Shown here one piece after another: positions 54,961 through 64,000 of a stretch of DNA of 64,000 nucleotides. A model generated the notes under the pieces. The model was not told where the DNA came from. It ran no database searches and worked only from the letters and a program-made list of their open reading frames with translations. Positions within the stretch are counted from its first letter, which is position 1. Each line of letters begins with the position of its first letter. Both the position numbers and the translations under genes were made by a program. The stretch is from Entamoeba invadens IP1 (taxonomy: Eukaryota; Evosea; Mastigamoebida; Endamoebidae), in contig NW_004443578.1 in NCBI RefSeq assembly GCF_000330505.1, positions 88,599-152,598 of the forward strand, read 5' to 3'.

Positions 54961-55325
54961 AAGTGACATACTCTAAGAATGATCCTCGTCGTACGGTCTA
55001 ATTCCCATTTATCCATTGCCTTATCTATATAACAGTTTCCATATCTATATATCTATGGGTTTTATTTTAAAAATATATATTAAATAATTAATTTACTATA
55101 AAATATAATATCAATCAAATAGTTAATAATTATTTAACAAAATTATTATAATAAATAATAAATAATTGTTTGATAAGTATTGATTAGATGTTAATAAATT
55201 AAACTAAATCAATTTAATAATAACAAATTATATTAGTACAACTCATTTGAACAATAAAAATATGTAACCAATATATCTGTTGTTTTAAATACGGATTTAA
55301 ACACAAAATCAACCAAAAAGTTACT

Positions 55326-56310
55326 TAAAATGTGATCATCAAGACAAATACCAAAGCTACAACCAAAATTCCAATTAACCCACTTTTGTTCATACAAACT
55401 TCACACCCAATGTCACCTTGTTTTCAAGGCGTATTTTTTGAAATAAAAATTCTCTTTACACTTATCGCATTTTGTGTTGTTAACATTGGAGAATCTATTT
55501 CACACTTTAACTAACTTCATTTTTGTGCTCTCTTCTTTTTTAATGCAACAAACTCTTGTCAATCAGTCGAATTTGTAATACTTTTGGTATCTTCAATAAT
55601 CAAAGCATCGTCTTTGCGAACAGTTCACTTGATTTCTTCATTGCACATGTTTTGTTATTCTCAAGACAAGTATTAAACCCCTTTACTTTGCAAAATACGC
55701 TTCTGAACAATCTTTTTTGTGAGTTTTGTCTGAGTGGAGATTATCAGTTGTTCACATGATACATTCAATGGCTGATTTGTATTTCCCACAGACAACAATT
55801 GTATTTCATGCAAAAGTTGTTCCTTCTTAACCAAACTGAATTTGTCAAGAGAAACATTTTGAGTCTGTCTCGCACATCAAACAATTGTTTCCGGATTTTG
55901 CACTTCTCACATCTTGTTGTTTGCTCTTTGTGTTAGCCAAAATGACTTTCAGTGGCTGCTACACATTTCCAATGTTCTCAAACAATATTTGTTAGTTGTC
56001 TAAAAGATTCATTTAGTCCCATCAATGTAATCATGACATTCTGCTTAAGATTACTTGAATTATCGTAAAGTGGTGTTTGAATCATAGTGAAAATGACCAT
56101 CTTAATACTTGTCAGAACACCCATTTAGGACTTCGTTTGAAAACTGATTTCCCTTCAATTGTTAGAATTTATTAAAATAACAAACTTTACAATTGTAATA
56201 AACAGCCGGACAAACAGCCATTTCATATTTACAATAATAATTGTTGAACATTAGTTGGTCTACTGCACATTCATTTTAGTTCACGCTTTTGGGGTTATGT
56301 AGTCGTTATT
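55326..56310 (-). pseudogene. Relic of a Cys-rich GPI-anchored surface protein
   Basis: The minus strand, in broken frames, reads NECAVDQLMFNNYYCKYEM and AVCPAVYYNCKVCYF near the 5' end, NNCLMCETDSKCFS in the middle, and ends CEVCMNKSGLIGILVV then ALVFVLMITF-stop at 55330. The Cys spacing and terminal hydrophobic stretch without a tail recall GPI-anchored CxxC-rich proteins, such as the Igl lectin subunit family. Many stops and frameshifts. Plus-strand frames here (55332, 55556) are shadows. Confidence 0.65.
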
Positions 56311-57149
56311 GATTTCTTCCACCTTTAGTTCAATAACTCTGGCATTAACTGATTTAATTAGTGTTTTAAATTTACTTAAATAAGTAAATGAATTTTTCCT
56401 TTGTTTAGTTCCTTATTCACTGGAATTCAAAGGTCGATATCGAAATATAAATATAATAGGGTATTTCCCAATGTTTTTCATTAAAATAGACCAATTTAGA
56501 TTTTTATCTATCGACTTTTCAATACCAGTTTATTGTTATCCTGTTTGTATTATTTTAGTATGATTTTTATAATTATTATTAATTTGAAAAATACAATTAT
56601 TATTTAGAAAAACGGTTTAACTGTTATATTATTATTGGATATTGGATTTCTAATCTTATAAAGGAAAGAGATATAAAGAATAAAATATTGTATTTCTTGA
56701 GGAAACAACAATTGATATAGACGTCATAAAACTTGAAATTTATTGACGTTTTTAATAAATTTATTGATATTTTTAAAAATAAATAGAATGTGTTTTCTTG
56801 TTTTTACAGATAACATTAATCAAACTTATCATTTCGGGTTTTTCATTGTAATTTTTTTTGAAAAAAGATCAAATTTATGTTCAAATCAAAAAAATGAAAT
56901 AATTTAAAAAATTTTAAAAACAAAAGTCAGATGCTTAATTGATTAAACTGATTTTTATTAACACAAATAACAGATATTAATTGTTAAAACACATCAATGG
57001 TTGATTGTTGTTAGTGAAAATCATGTCTCACAATCAAATAGTTTGGTTTCAATATAGAGTTGATGCACTCCGTGTTCAAATAAGTATTATCTTTTAAAGT
57101 GGTGAATAATGTCAAGAGAACAACCATTGCAATTATTCTATTATCACAA
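56311..57149. other. Gene-poor AT-rich region
   Basis: Spacer between two facing Cys-rich relics; nothing supported. Confidence 0.5.
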
Positions 57150-58080
57150 CAAACAACGATGAACAATGCACTCAACGAGAAGAATTCATAACATTGACAC
57201 AAATTGTGTTCAAAAGTTTGCTGTGTTTTGCCAAAATATTTACTCATTTATCATAAAATGTTTAATTTGTGAGGAAAAGTTTAAAATAATGAAAACTAAA
57301 ACGAGTATTAATGGAAACTATGCATTTGCAATTGATCAGCAAACGAATGTTTTCAATTCACAAATCCAATTGTAAAAAGTATCTTGAATGGATTTTACCT
57401 GTAACAATCTTGTGAAGACTGTTTACTACAAAGAAAACAGCAACATTGGGTGTGTCAGGTTTTATGATGGTATTATCTGAGTTATATTGATTGTTTTCAT
57501 TAAGACAAAAAGTGCTTAAGTTGATATGGAAATGGAAAAGTTGTGTTACATATGATTTGGGTATATTTTTGATACAACAAATTATGATTGTATTAATGTT
57601 AATAAACCTGCTGAAATGCAAATTGTTTAAACCCAAGTTTGCAGTGGTGCTGACTGTGTTTCATTTGAAGCAATCAATATCGATTGCTTAAAATACGAAG
57701 GGTAATTTTTTTAGTTGTGTTTAATTTTTTTCAAATTGTCTAAAATATAATGTCAAATGTAGCCAAAATAAAGACTTGGTATTTATAACAAAAGATGTTT
57801 AATTAACACTTCCTTGATATTTGCGAGATGTTTTCAGAGTACGAATGTGCTGAGTGTTACAATGCGTACCAACAAAAAAAATACTAATAAATGCACAAAA
57901 TGTGATAAATTGTGAGCTAATTGCGTAGTTATAAAATAAAACTAGTTCTTCATATATAATCAATACGTTTAATATATCAAATGTTTCGAGTGTCAAATGA
58001 AATTGAAAAACAAATAAAAAGTAGTACAATTCAAAACATCAAAAGTGCAGTGAATGCACTTGAAACGACAAGGTTAAACA
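57150..58080 (+). pseudogene. Second Cys-rich surface-protein relic
   Basis: Plus-strand fragments in several frames: NCVQKFAVFCQNIY, IKCLICEEKFKIM, YDCINVNKPAEMQ, VCSGADCVSFEAINIDCLKY, YECAECYNAYQQKK, TNKCTKCDK, IKCFECQMKLKNK. The CxxC units match the repeat style of TMK and Igl-like proteins. Stops and frameshifts throughout. It is tail-to-tail with nothing and faces away from the minus-strand relic. Confidence 0.5.
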
Positions 58081-59652
58081 AAATAATGATAGGTGTGTTT
58101 TCAAAACAAATGTATTAATTATTATACTTCTAATCATCTTTTTTTGTGTTTGTTAAAGTATTTGTTTACCCATTAAGTTGTATTCTCATTTCTTTATACT
58201 GTTTGCATCGGAGTCGTTATATTTCAAAACAACAAATATATAATTTTCTAGGTAAACAATAATAGTACATTAGTTAACTTTTAGATTTTTTTTCTTTTAT
58301 TAAACATTTTTTGGAAAAAATGTTTTGTTGATGAAAACGCCAATACCGTTTGTGTTTAAATCTAAACATTTAAGAAAAAAAGGAAAACCTATAAATTATT
58401 GTTTGCGTGATTGGTTTGTTTACTGTTTGCATTTCAAAAGAGTCGCCACAAGTTCATTTTTTGTATATCATATCAAGTTCAAAAAAATAAAATTTGTGTT
58501 TTATTTAAAATAGTAACAGTATCGTTAGGTTAATTAAAATCGTTAATAATTAAAATAAAGGAACACACATAAAAAATTAAAAGTAAACACAAGATGTCTG
58601 AAGTTGGAGTCCAAAAGTAGGTTCGTGATCATTTAATTGTTATTCCTCGAGTTTTCTTGAATCGGTCACACAAAATATGACAAGTTATTTTGAGTAATAC
58701 TTAAAGGCGTGTGTGAGTGATTCTATAATCATCTCCACTTAAAATAGCCAAAAAAGGAGAAGCATGATTTTATTTTAACCATCCATCGTTCATTTTTAAT
58801 TTATGTGAGAAAGTGAGTATTCGTGTCTGTGAAAGTTGATTGCAGACGTGATACAATGAAGAGCTTGCAAAATGATATTTTCGGTCATTTTATATTTTTA
58901 AATTTAATCTATTTGGCTTATTTAAATAATAACGGACGTTTTCAGTAAATTGAATACATGAGGTGTGGGCCAATGTGATTTTGACATTTTGTTGAATTTG
59001 TTAATTGAAGTTTTAACAAAACATAATTGGGTTTTGAATAAACGGAAAAATGATTACAGTTTACTATACAAGCATATAATCGTGAAAAGATTGAAATATT
59101 TGATCATGCGTTTGACTCAAACAACAGGATTTAACGATGTAATTTAATAGTTGTTACAAATTGTATTTATAAACATAACAATTATCATTAAAAGAATAAT
59201 TTAATTCTATATGATTAAATATCAAAAATAATATAATATTTATCATTGAATTGCTCATACAAACAAAAAGATATATTCTTTGTTTTTTACAATTGTTTCA
59301 TATATCACACGTGTTGTTATTTTTTTCTGTAAATTTCCAGAATATATATTTTTTGATAATTAAAAAGTGGTCAAATTTTGGACGAATTAATGGTGATAAT
59401 AATTTGAAGATCAAAAATTAAAATTTATTTGTATTAATTTTGCATCAACCACCAACTAAAATTCAATCTTGTATTTTTAGACCTTACAATGATAATAATA
59501 GTAAATACAATTAGAGTTTATATGTTTATTTACAGATTCAATTAGACACACGCAAATAACAATTGTGATAATGGCAAATAGAATTATTCACAAATAAAAT
59601 GACCAGAAGTGTTTTTATCACTTTATTTGAGAATATTGTAAAATATTAATTG
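58081..59652. other. Gene-poor region
   Basis: No supported gene. A mini-frame MSEVGVQK-stop at 58594 followed by VRDHLIVIPRVFLNRSHK in the same strand may be a gene-start relic; I do not recognise it. Confidence 0.45.
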
Positions 59653-59664
59653 GAATATTTAAAC
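59653..59664 (+). promoter_or_regulatory. TATA-like box of the ferredoxin gene
   Basis: GAATATTTAAAC lies 27-38 bases upstream of the ATG, with an initiator-like GATATTCACC directly before the ATG. Confidence 0.65.
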
Positions 59665-59690
59665 AAAAATTAATAACTGATATTCACCAA

Positions 59691-59867
59691 ATGCCACCAA
59701 CAATCAACGTAGACAACTGTACTGGATGCGGCGCTTGTGTGTCAGCATGTCCTGCTAATGTCCTCGAGCTCCAAAACAACAAATCGTTTGTTGCAAGACC
59801 AGACGATTGCATTGAGTGTCATGCATGTGAAGAGGCATGTGCTTTTAATGCAGTTTCATTCCCTTAA
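59691..59867 (+). CDS. 2[4Fe-4S] ferredoxin, 58 residues
   Basis: Starts MPPTINVDNC and ends AFNAVSFP. Two complete cluster motifs: CTGCGACVSAC (Cys10, 13, 16, 20) and CIECHACEEAC (Cys40, 43, 46, 50). This is the clostridial-type ferredoxin that Entamoeba uses to take electrons from pyruvate:ferredoxin oxidoreductase and reduce nitro-drugs and other acceptors. The first motif is followed by Pro as usual; the second by Ala, where most have Pro. The internal GTTTGT at 59793-59798 is exonic, since the frame continues. Codons are C/G-rich at third positions, as in highly expressed genes. Strong promoter. Confidence 0.95.
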   Translation: MPPTINVDNCTGCGACVSACPANVLELQNNKSFVARPDDCIECHACEEACAFNAVSFP

Positions 59868-60687
59868 TTGACCACATTGAATATTTTGTGTTAATGTAAT
59901 AATGTTGTGCTATGTAGTATTGTAATCAATTCAATCACCTACTTAATCATATTTTATTTGTAATTTTTAAGTTGGTATTAGTAATAATAAATTAATATAA
60001 ATTGTTATAATAAACACATTTATTTTTATTGAACAATTAATCGACTTTACAATTAAAAGATTTAGAAACCATCTAAAATAATATGTTTCGTTATTAAAAG
60101 TAAGTGTTTGTGTTTTTACATTTTTGAATTTTCAGAAACAAATTAAGAAAGTTGTTCATGGTTTAAAAATATGTTTTAAGTGTGTAATTATTCAATTAAT
60201 TCGTGTTTTTTTTGATTGAAATAAGAGTCAAAATTTGTATAAAAATTAAATTAAGGAACAATTGAAATTTGTTGTAATTACAAAATATAAACAATAATTA
60301 ATACATTTTTAATGATACTCAATTTGATTTAATGTAAATTATATTAAGATAACGACTTTTATAATAAGTAAAAAAGATATAAATATAAATATATATATAT
60401 TGTTTAAAAAAATAATATTATAAAATTTTTTTTGATTGTTGAAAATACAATTAACACAATATTAAAATAGTGTCTTTAACAGTCTATATATATAAACGAA
60501 GAATTATAATGATATAATTACGATATGTAGAATATAGTTATATATATATATATTGTTATTTTGTTTTAAAAAAAACTAAAAATATCTTATTTTAATAGAA
60601 CTAAAACAAATAGTGAATTATACTTTTTTGTTGTAAAGTGAATTGTTTCCAAAAGACCAGAAATGAAAGAAGTGAAAGAAGTGACCA
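59868..60687. other. Intergenic
   Basis: AT-rich spacer between ferredoxin and thioredoxin, with (TA)n runs at about 60390 and 60541; no gene. Confidence 0.6.
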
Positions 60688-60712
60688 GAACAATTCTCAA
60701 TGCATAAAAACG
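60688..60712 (+). promoter_or_regulatory. GAAC and TATA-like elements of the thioredoxin gene
   Basis: GAAC at 60688-60691, TGCATAAAAACG at 60701-60712, and ATTCGATACA before the ATG at 60744. Confidence 0.6.
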
Positions 60713-60743
60713 AATTTAAAATATTCGATACACAAAAGTGACA

Positions 60744-61055
60744 ATGCCAGTGACTAACACAACCGACGTTTCTATAGTCAAAGGGACTATTGCAAATAAC
60801 AAGAATGTTCTTGTGGTATTTTACTCTCCCGAATGTGCACAGTGCAAGGCGAGTGCTCCAATGTTTGAGAAACTCTCAGAAGAACACAAGAATCTCAAGT
60901 TCTTCAAGGTTGATGCAACAACAGCAACAGAGTATGCTGCTGAGTACCAAGTCACATCACTCCCAACATTCGTCTTGTTCCAAGACCAGAAGGTTGTCAA
61001 GAAGGCGCCTGGAAGTACAGATGCACTCAAAGAGATTATTGGCATGTCTCAATAA
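60744..61055 (+). CDS. Thioredoxin with CAQC active site
   Basis: 103 residues, the normal thioredoxin length, a small dithiol reductase. Order: MPVTNTTDVSIVKGTI, strand LVVFYSPE, active site CAQC (Cys31, Cys34) in PECAQCKASAP, FFKVDATTATEYAAEY, cis-Pro strand TSLPTFVLFQ, and GxxDALKEI end. The classic WCGPC is changed: Trp to Glu and GP to AQ, so the redox potential and partners probably differ. I start at ATG 60744, not the GTG two codons earlier. Codons suggest high expression. A dead paralogue lies 6.7 kb upstream. Confidence 0.93.
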   Translation: MPVTNTTDVSIVKGTIANNKNVLVVFYSPECAQCKASAPMFEKLSEEHKNLKFFKVDATTATEYAAEYQVTSLPTFVLFQDQKVVKKAPGSTDALKEIIGMSQ

Positions 61056-61916
61056 TTTATCAGCTTCACTTTATTATTTATCGTCAATATTAAAATGTGA
61101 TGATATTTACTTGTAAAGATACAATAACTGTTTATTAAAAACAAAAAGAAAATGAAAACAGAGTTAAAACATTAGTTTTATTTAATACTCGAATAAAATA
61201 TGAATGTATAAAAAGTAGTATTTGAATTGTTTTTTTAAATAACTTAAATATAATTAATAATATATGATAAGAACATTTTTTATTCCTGAACAAATACATA
61301 AAGTGGTTTTAGATGTTCATATTTAGAGGCTGATTATAACTAAAAATATAACAAATCGCTTGAGATTGCACAATACGTTAAAAATGCAGATAAATACTTC
61401 GACAAACTTGAAGAAATTATAAAAAGAAGGAAAATGTTATAACATTACAATACAATTGTCATTGGTTTGAAAAAAAAATCATCTTAAACAATTTCAAAAA
61501 ATAAGTTAACTTTATGTATTCAAATAACAAACTAAAACAACAAAAGACTGAATGATTGACGCATAAACATATCACACTATTAGAAAAAAAATGGTTTTGA
61601 CAATTCTACTAATAAAAAACTGTAAGTGGTGTGTTTGATTCATACAGAAATGCTTGTCATATATTAAGTTTTTGTGATATGAACAATTATAAACAAAAAC
61701 AGGTAATGCTTTAAAATAGAAGATAGTGTTTATGTTGTTATTGGTTGATATGTTTATTTCTACTGTGAATAATTTAAAATATAATTAAAATGAAAAATTG
61801 TTATGTATGTGGGTTGTTTATTAATAACAGTTATAATTAATAATTGTATCAATTTTTGTTTTTTCTTTTAAAAAAATGTCCAATTGTTTAAAAAGAAGGT
61901 TGTCTTTTAAACAAAA
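61056..61916. other. Intergenic with a small coding relic
   Basis: At about 61342-61440 a plus-strand fragment reads KSLEIAQYVKNADKYFDKLEEIIKRRK before a stop (split here by composition only); it looks like a piece of a decayed helical protein. Nothing else supported. Confidence 0.4.
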
Positions 61917-61987
61917 TGCACTAACCGGGACTCGAACCCGGATCTCCACCTTGGGAGGGTGAAATTCTACCCTTAGACCATTAGTGC
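61917..61987 (-). tRNA. tRNA-Gly (anticodon CCC)
   Basis: Minus strand, 71 nt: acceptor GCACTAA pairs with TTAGTGC plus discriminator A; D-arm GTCTAAGGGTAGAA; anticodon stem TCACC/GGTGG around loop CTCCCAA, anticodon CCC; T-arm CCGGG-TTCGAGT-CCCGG. CCA is not encoded. A TTTT run follows, as a polymerase III terminator. No intron. In E. histolytica nearly all tRNA genes lie in tandem arrays; this one stands alone in the window. Confidence 0.95.
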
Positions 61988-62060
61988 TTTACATAAAAAA
62001 ATAAACATATATGTTTGTGTTATGGTTTGAAACAAATTACATAAAATTTGAATTGTTCTA

Positions 62061-62280
62061 CAGGGGGCTAAAAAACGCTTCCGTCTTTCTAACCGCTTCC
62101 ACTTAATTTTATTGATTTAAATAATATTAATATAATAAAATGTATAGTACTGTTTACCATGAAGGCCAAAAATGCCTCGTAGAGACTTTTTCTATCCTAG
62201 GTGGTAATTTGTATTATACTTTTTATTATAACGTTATTAGTTATAACTATTAAATCGATAGGAAGCGTTTTTTATCCCTG
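62061..62280. mobile_element. TA-flanked inverted-repeat element with CAGGG ends
   Basis: Left CAGGGGGCTAAAAAACGCTTCC; right, read inward, CAGGGATAAAAAACGCTTCC, nearly identical over about 20 bases. TA precedes (62059-62060) and follows (62281-62282). 220 bp, no coding capacity. The TA duplication fits Tc1/mariner or pogo. The 61-aa frame at 62201 begins inside it and is not a gene. Confidence 0.75.
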
Positions 62281-62282
62281 TA

Positions 62283-62970
62283 TTGAAATAATAAATTATT
62301 TATCTTATAGAACAAATAGACAACAATTTGAAATTAATAATATTTGTTGTTTAATATTTAAAACAACTAAAATCGAAATAATTTAAATCAAATTTTGTTA
62401 TTTCCTTTGTTTATTTTGAGAACACCACGGAAACAAAAAAAGATATTATTCAAACACAACAAATCAATGTAAAACATTTTTTAATTTATTCATGTAATAT
62501 ATTTAGACTTTATTTATTGAACTTATTATTCAAACACAAAATTTATTATTTTATTTTTAATTGTATTTTTTTGGTTTTTTTTAAAAACAAAATTTAAAAG
62601 ATTCAAATGTTATTTTTTATTTAATTACATGAAAACAACAAAAAGTAATTTATAGATAACTATTATAAAATGAAAGTAAAAAGACTATCTTGCAACAATA
62701 AGAACCTAAAAATACCAAAAGATTTGCTAATCAAAGAAATATTAATTTAAAATAACTTTTTGCAACACTTTTAATGACTAATAATAAATCTTATTTGCAA
62801 TAAAATTGTTTTAATAACAAATTTGTTTGAATCAAGGGTGAGTGTCGTTTTTTCATTATTTTATTTATAAAAAATACTAGAATATTCAAATCCATAAAAA
62901 ACTACTACAATATTATAATTTAATTTAATAAAGATAAATTGTATTTTTAAAGTGATTCGAAAAAAATATA
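62283..62970. other. Intergenic, nothing seen
   Basis: AT-rich spacer up to the putative left end of the transposon. Confidence 0.5.
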
Positions 62971-64000
62971 CAGTATGTGGAGAAAAGTATGTGAGAATGA
63001 GAAAACCCTGTGGATTCAACAAAAATTACATATTTGTTTTTCTTTTTTTAAATAAAAATGTTTTTCTTTAAAAAAAACAATCTAAATAATATAATTATGA
63101 GCTCCAGGAATGTTGCTTTTAGTGGCTTAGACCATACAACACTTGAAAAGAATTTAAAGTATTGTCCTGGTCCAGTGAAAGAAATAGCCCAAAGAACATT
63201 CAGCAAACATTGCAACTTTTGTGAATTGCCCCTGAATGTTCAGGTGTATTTGATGAATATTGAGAGAGAAATGTTCAATGGAATGAATACGGAAAAGGTG
63301 ACCGAGAGTAAACTATGTAGAGTCTTTGCTTTAACTTCAAGTCAGTTTAATATCAACAAACGAAGAGGTATGGAGACGGCATTGTTTGGAAAAAAAGATA
63401 ACGGAAGACCGTCACTTTTAACTGAAACACAATGGGGAATTGTCAAGAATTTGATTCTTGATAATGAAAAGTTTCCAGGAAAATGCAAAGCTATCAGCAT
63501 AACTTATTTGAGGTTGTTTATAATAAAAACCTTCAACGTTGATGTGTCAAACCATGTTATTTATGATAAAATACATAAAAAATGGAACTTTTCGTTTGTT
63601 ACTGTGTTTGCTGAAGACCAATCTCGATTGACCTACGACGAAGATGCCGTGTTGAAGTATTACATTGCACTGCCACTTTTTTTAAATGGCATCCCATCAC
63701 CATTTATTTTGAATTTGGATGAGTCAGGGTATCAGCCATGGCCAGACAGGCAAATGGTGAAGGGAGTATTCACTGCTGGTTTTTCCACAGACAGTAAAAT
63801 GAAATATGGAGTCGAACGTGACATTGCTCGATCCACTGTCGTTTGCACTATTACCCCCTCACAACCTCTTCCTTGTATGATTGTAACAAAATACAAAAGA
63901 GTTGCAGTTGAATTCTTGAAATTGGGTTGGATGGAAACGGGAAACATCGTCAGTTATAGCAAAAATGGTTTTATCAACAGTGACTTATTTATACAATACA
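62971..64000 (+). mobile_element. Putative left end of a pogo/Tc1-type DNA transposon
   Basis: TA (62969-62970) is followed by CAGTATGTGGAGAAAAGTAT, a start typical of pogo and Tc1 terminal repeats, 126 bases before the transposase ATG. The right end is outside the window, so the border is inferred. Confidence 0.45.
63097..64000 (+). CDS. DDE_1 (pogo/Tigger-type) transposase, 5' part
   Basis: Open from ATG 63097 to the window end, 301 codons, no stop. The N-terminal half carries a helix-turn-helix-like DNA-binding region (about 65-175, including KKDNGRPSLLTETQWGIV). Then LPLFLNGIPSPFILNLDESGYQ gives the first catalytic Asp (Asp208), with ARSTVVCTITPSQPLPCMIV and IVSYSKNGFINSDLF matching the DDE_1 core order (VTVLxxI.., then SxxGWxxxxLF). 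The other acidic residues lie beyond the window. Within the visible part no frameshift occurs, so the element may be active or recent. Confidence 0.85.
   Translation, partial: MSSRNVAFSGLDHTTLEKNLKYCPGPVKEIAQRTFSKHCNFCELPLNVQVYLMNIEREMFNGMNTEKVTESKLCRVFALTSSQFNINKRRGMETALFGKKDNGRPSLLTETQWGIVKNLILDNEKFPGKCKAISITYLRLFIIKTFNVDVSNHVIYDKIHKKWNFSFVTVFAEDQSRLTYDEDAVLKYYIALPLFLNGIPSPFILNLDESGYQPWPDRQMVKGVFTAGFSTDSKMKYGVERDIARSTVVCTITPSQPLPCMIVTKYKRVAVEFLKLGWMETGNIVSYSKNGFINSDLFIQY

Noticed and set aside
55332..55759. Plus-strand frames of 60 and 67 codons
   Set aside because: They are the reverse of the minus-strand Cys-rich relic, whose Cys motifs and C-terminal hydrophobic segment make better sense.
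62201..62386. 61-codon frame with a hydrophobic start
   Set aside because: It begins inside a TA-flanked inverted-repeat element and runs through its end.

Overview
The window looks like nuclear DNA of an Entamoeba species; the mix of genes and transposons would fit E. invadens, but I cannot prove the species. The evidence is very AT-rich intergenic DNA, introns that open with GTTTGT, and ATG codons about 30-45 bases downstream of a TATA-like box, often with GAAC and a pyrimidine-A initiator between. The gene content agrees: a Cys-rich transmembrane kinase (TMK type), a BspA-like leucine-rich-repeat protein, sulfate activation, an 8-Cys bacterial-type ferredoxin and a cytosolic M16C protease. 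A run of exactly 100 N (37172-37271) marks a scaffold gap.

Layout. 1-13.3 kb: 5' part of ATP sulfurylase (-), a terminal-inverted-repeat element with a perfect 10-bp target duplication, a Lys/Glu-rich protein with an Hpc2/ubinuclein-like motif, a Ser-rich orphan (-), a small secreted protein (-), a decayed sibling of the first element, a TBC Rab-GAP (-) and eIF2A (-). 13.8-18.4 kb: a 64-aa orphan (-) and a six-exon gene for two degenerate Rab/Ras-like domains in tandem ending in a CaaX box; this is the most unusual gene here. 19-31.4 kb: the TMK, an EEF1AKMT4/METTL13-like methyltransferase, a duplicated beta-sandwich protein, a TLDc-like protein (-), the DNA primase small subunit and a coiled-coil protein. 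32-46.4 kb: small membrane and orphan proteins, a candidate structured RNA, a Cys-cluster/Gly-Asp protein, a six-exon Cys-rich receptor without a kinase, two adjacent microsatellites, an M16C protease and the BspA-like LRR protein.

46.4-64 kb is gene-poor and full of decay: a hAT-like element with a second element nested in it, further TA-flanked inverted-repeat elements, a Ser-rich surface-protein gene with one in-frame stop, and relics of a kinase, a thioredoxin and two Cys-rich surface proteins. Intact genes there are a 58-aa 2[4Fe-4S] ferredoxin and, 0.9 kb on, a thioredoxin with a CAQC active site, then a lone tRNA-Gly(CCC). The window ends inside a pogo/DDE_1-type transposase.

No operon logic applies; neighbours are mostly functionally unrelated. 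Recurrent themes are vesicle traffic (TBC Rab-GAP, tandem Rab-like protein), Cys-rich cell-surface receptors (two intact, two relics), redox proteins (ferredoxin, thioredoxin and its relic) and DNA transposons of three apparent superfamilies (Mutator-like, hAT-like, Tc1/mariner-pogo-like). All assignments come from reading motifs, splice signals and frames by eye; no database search was done.
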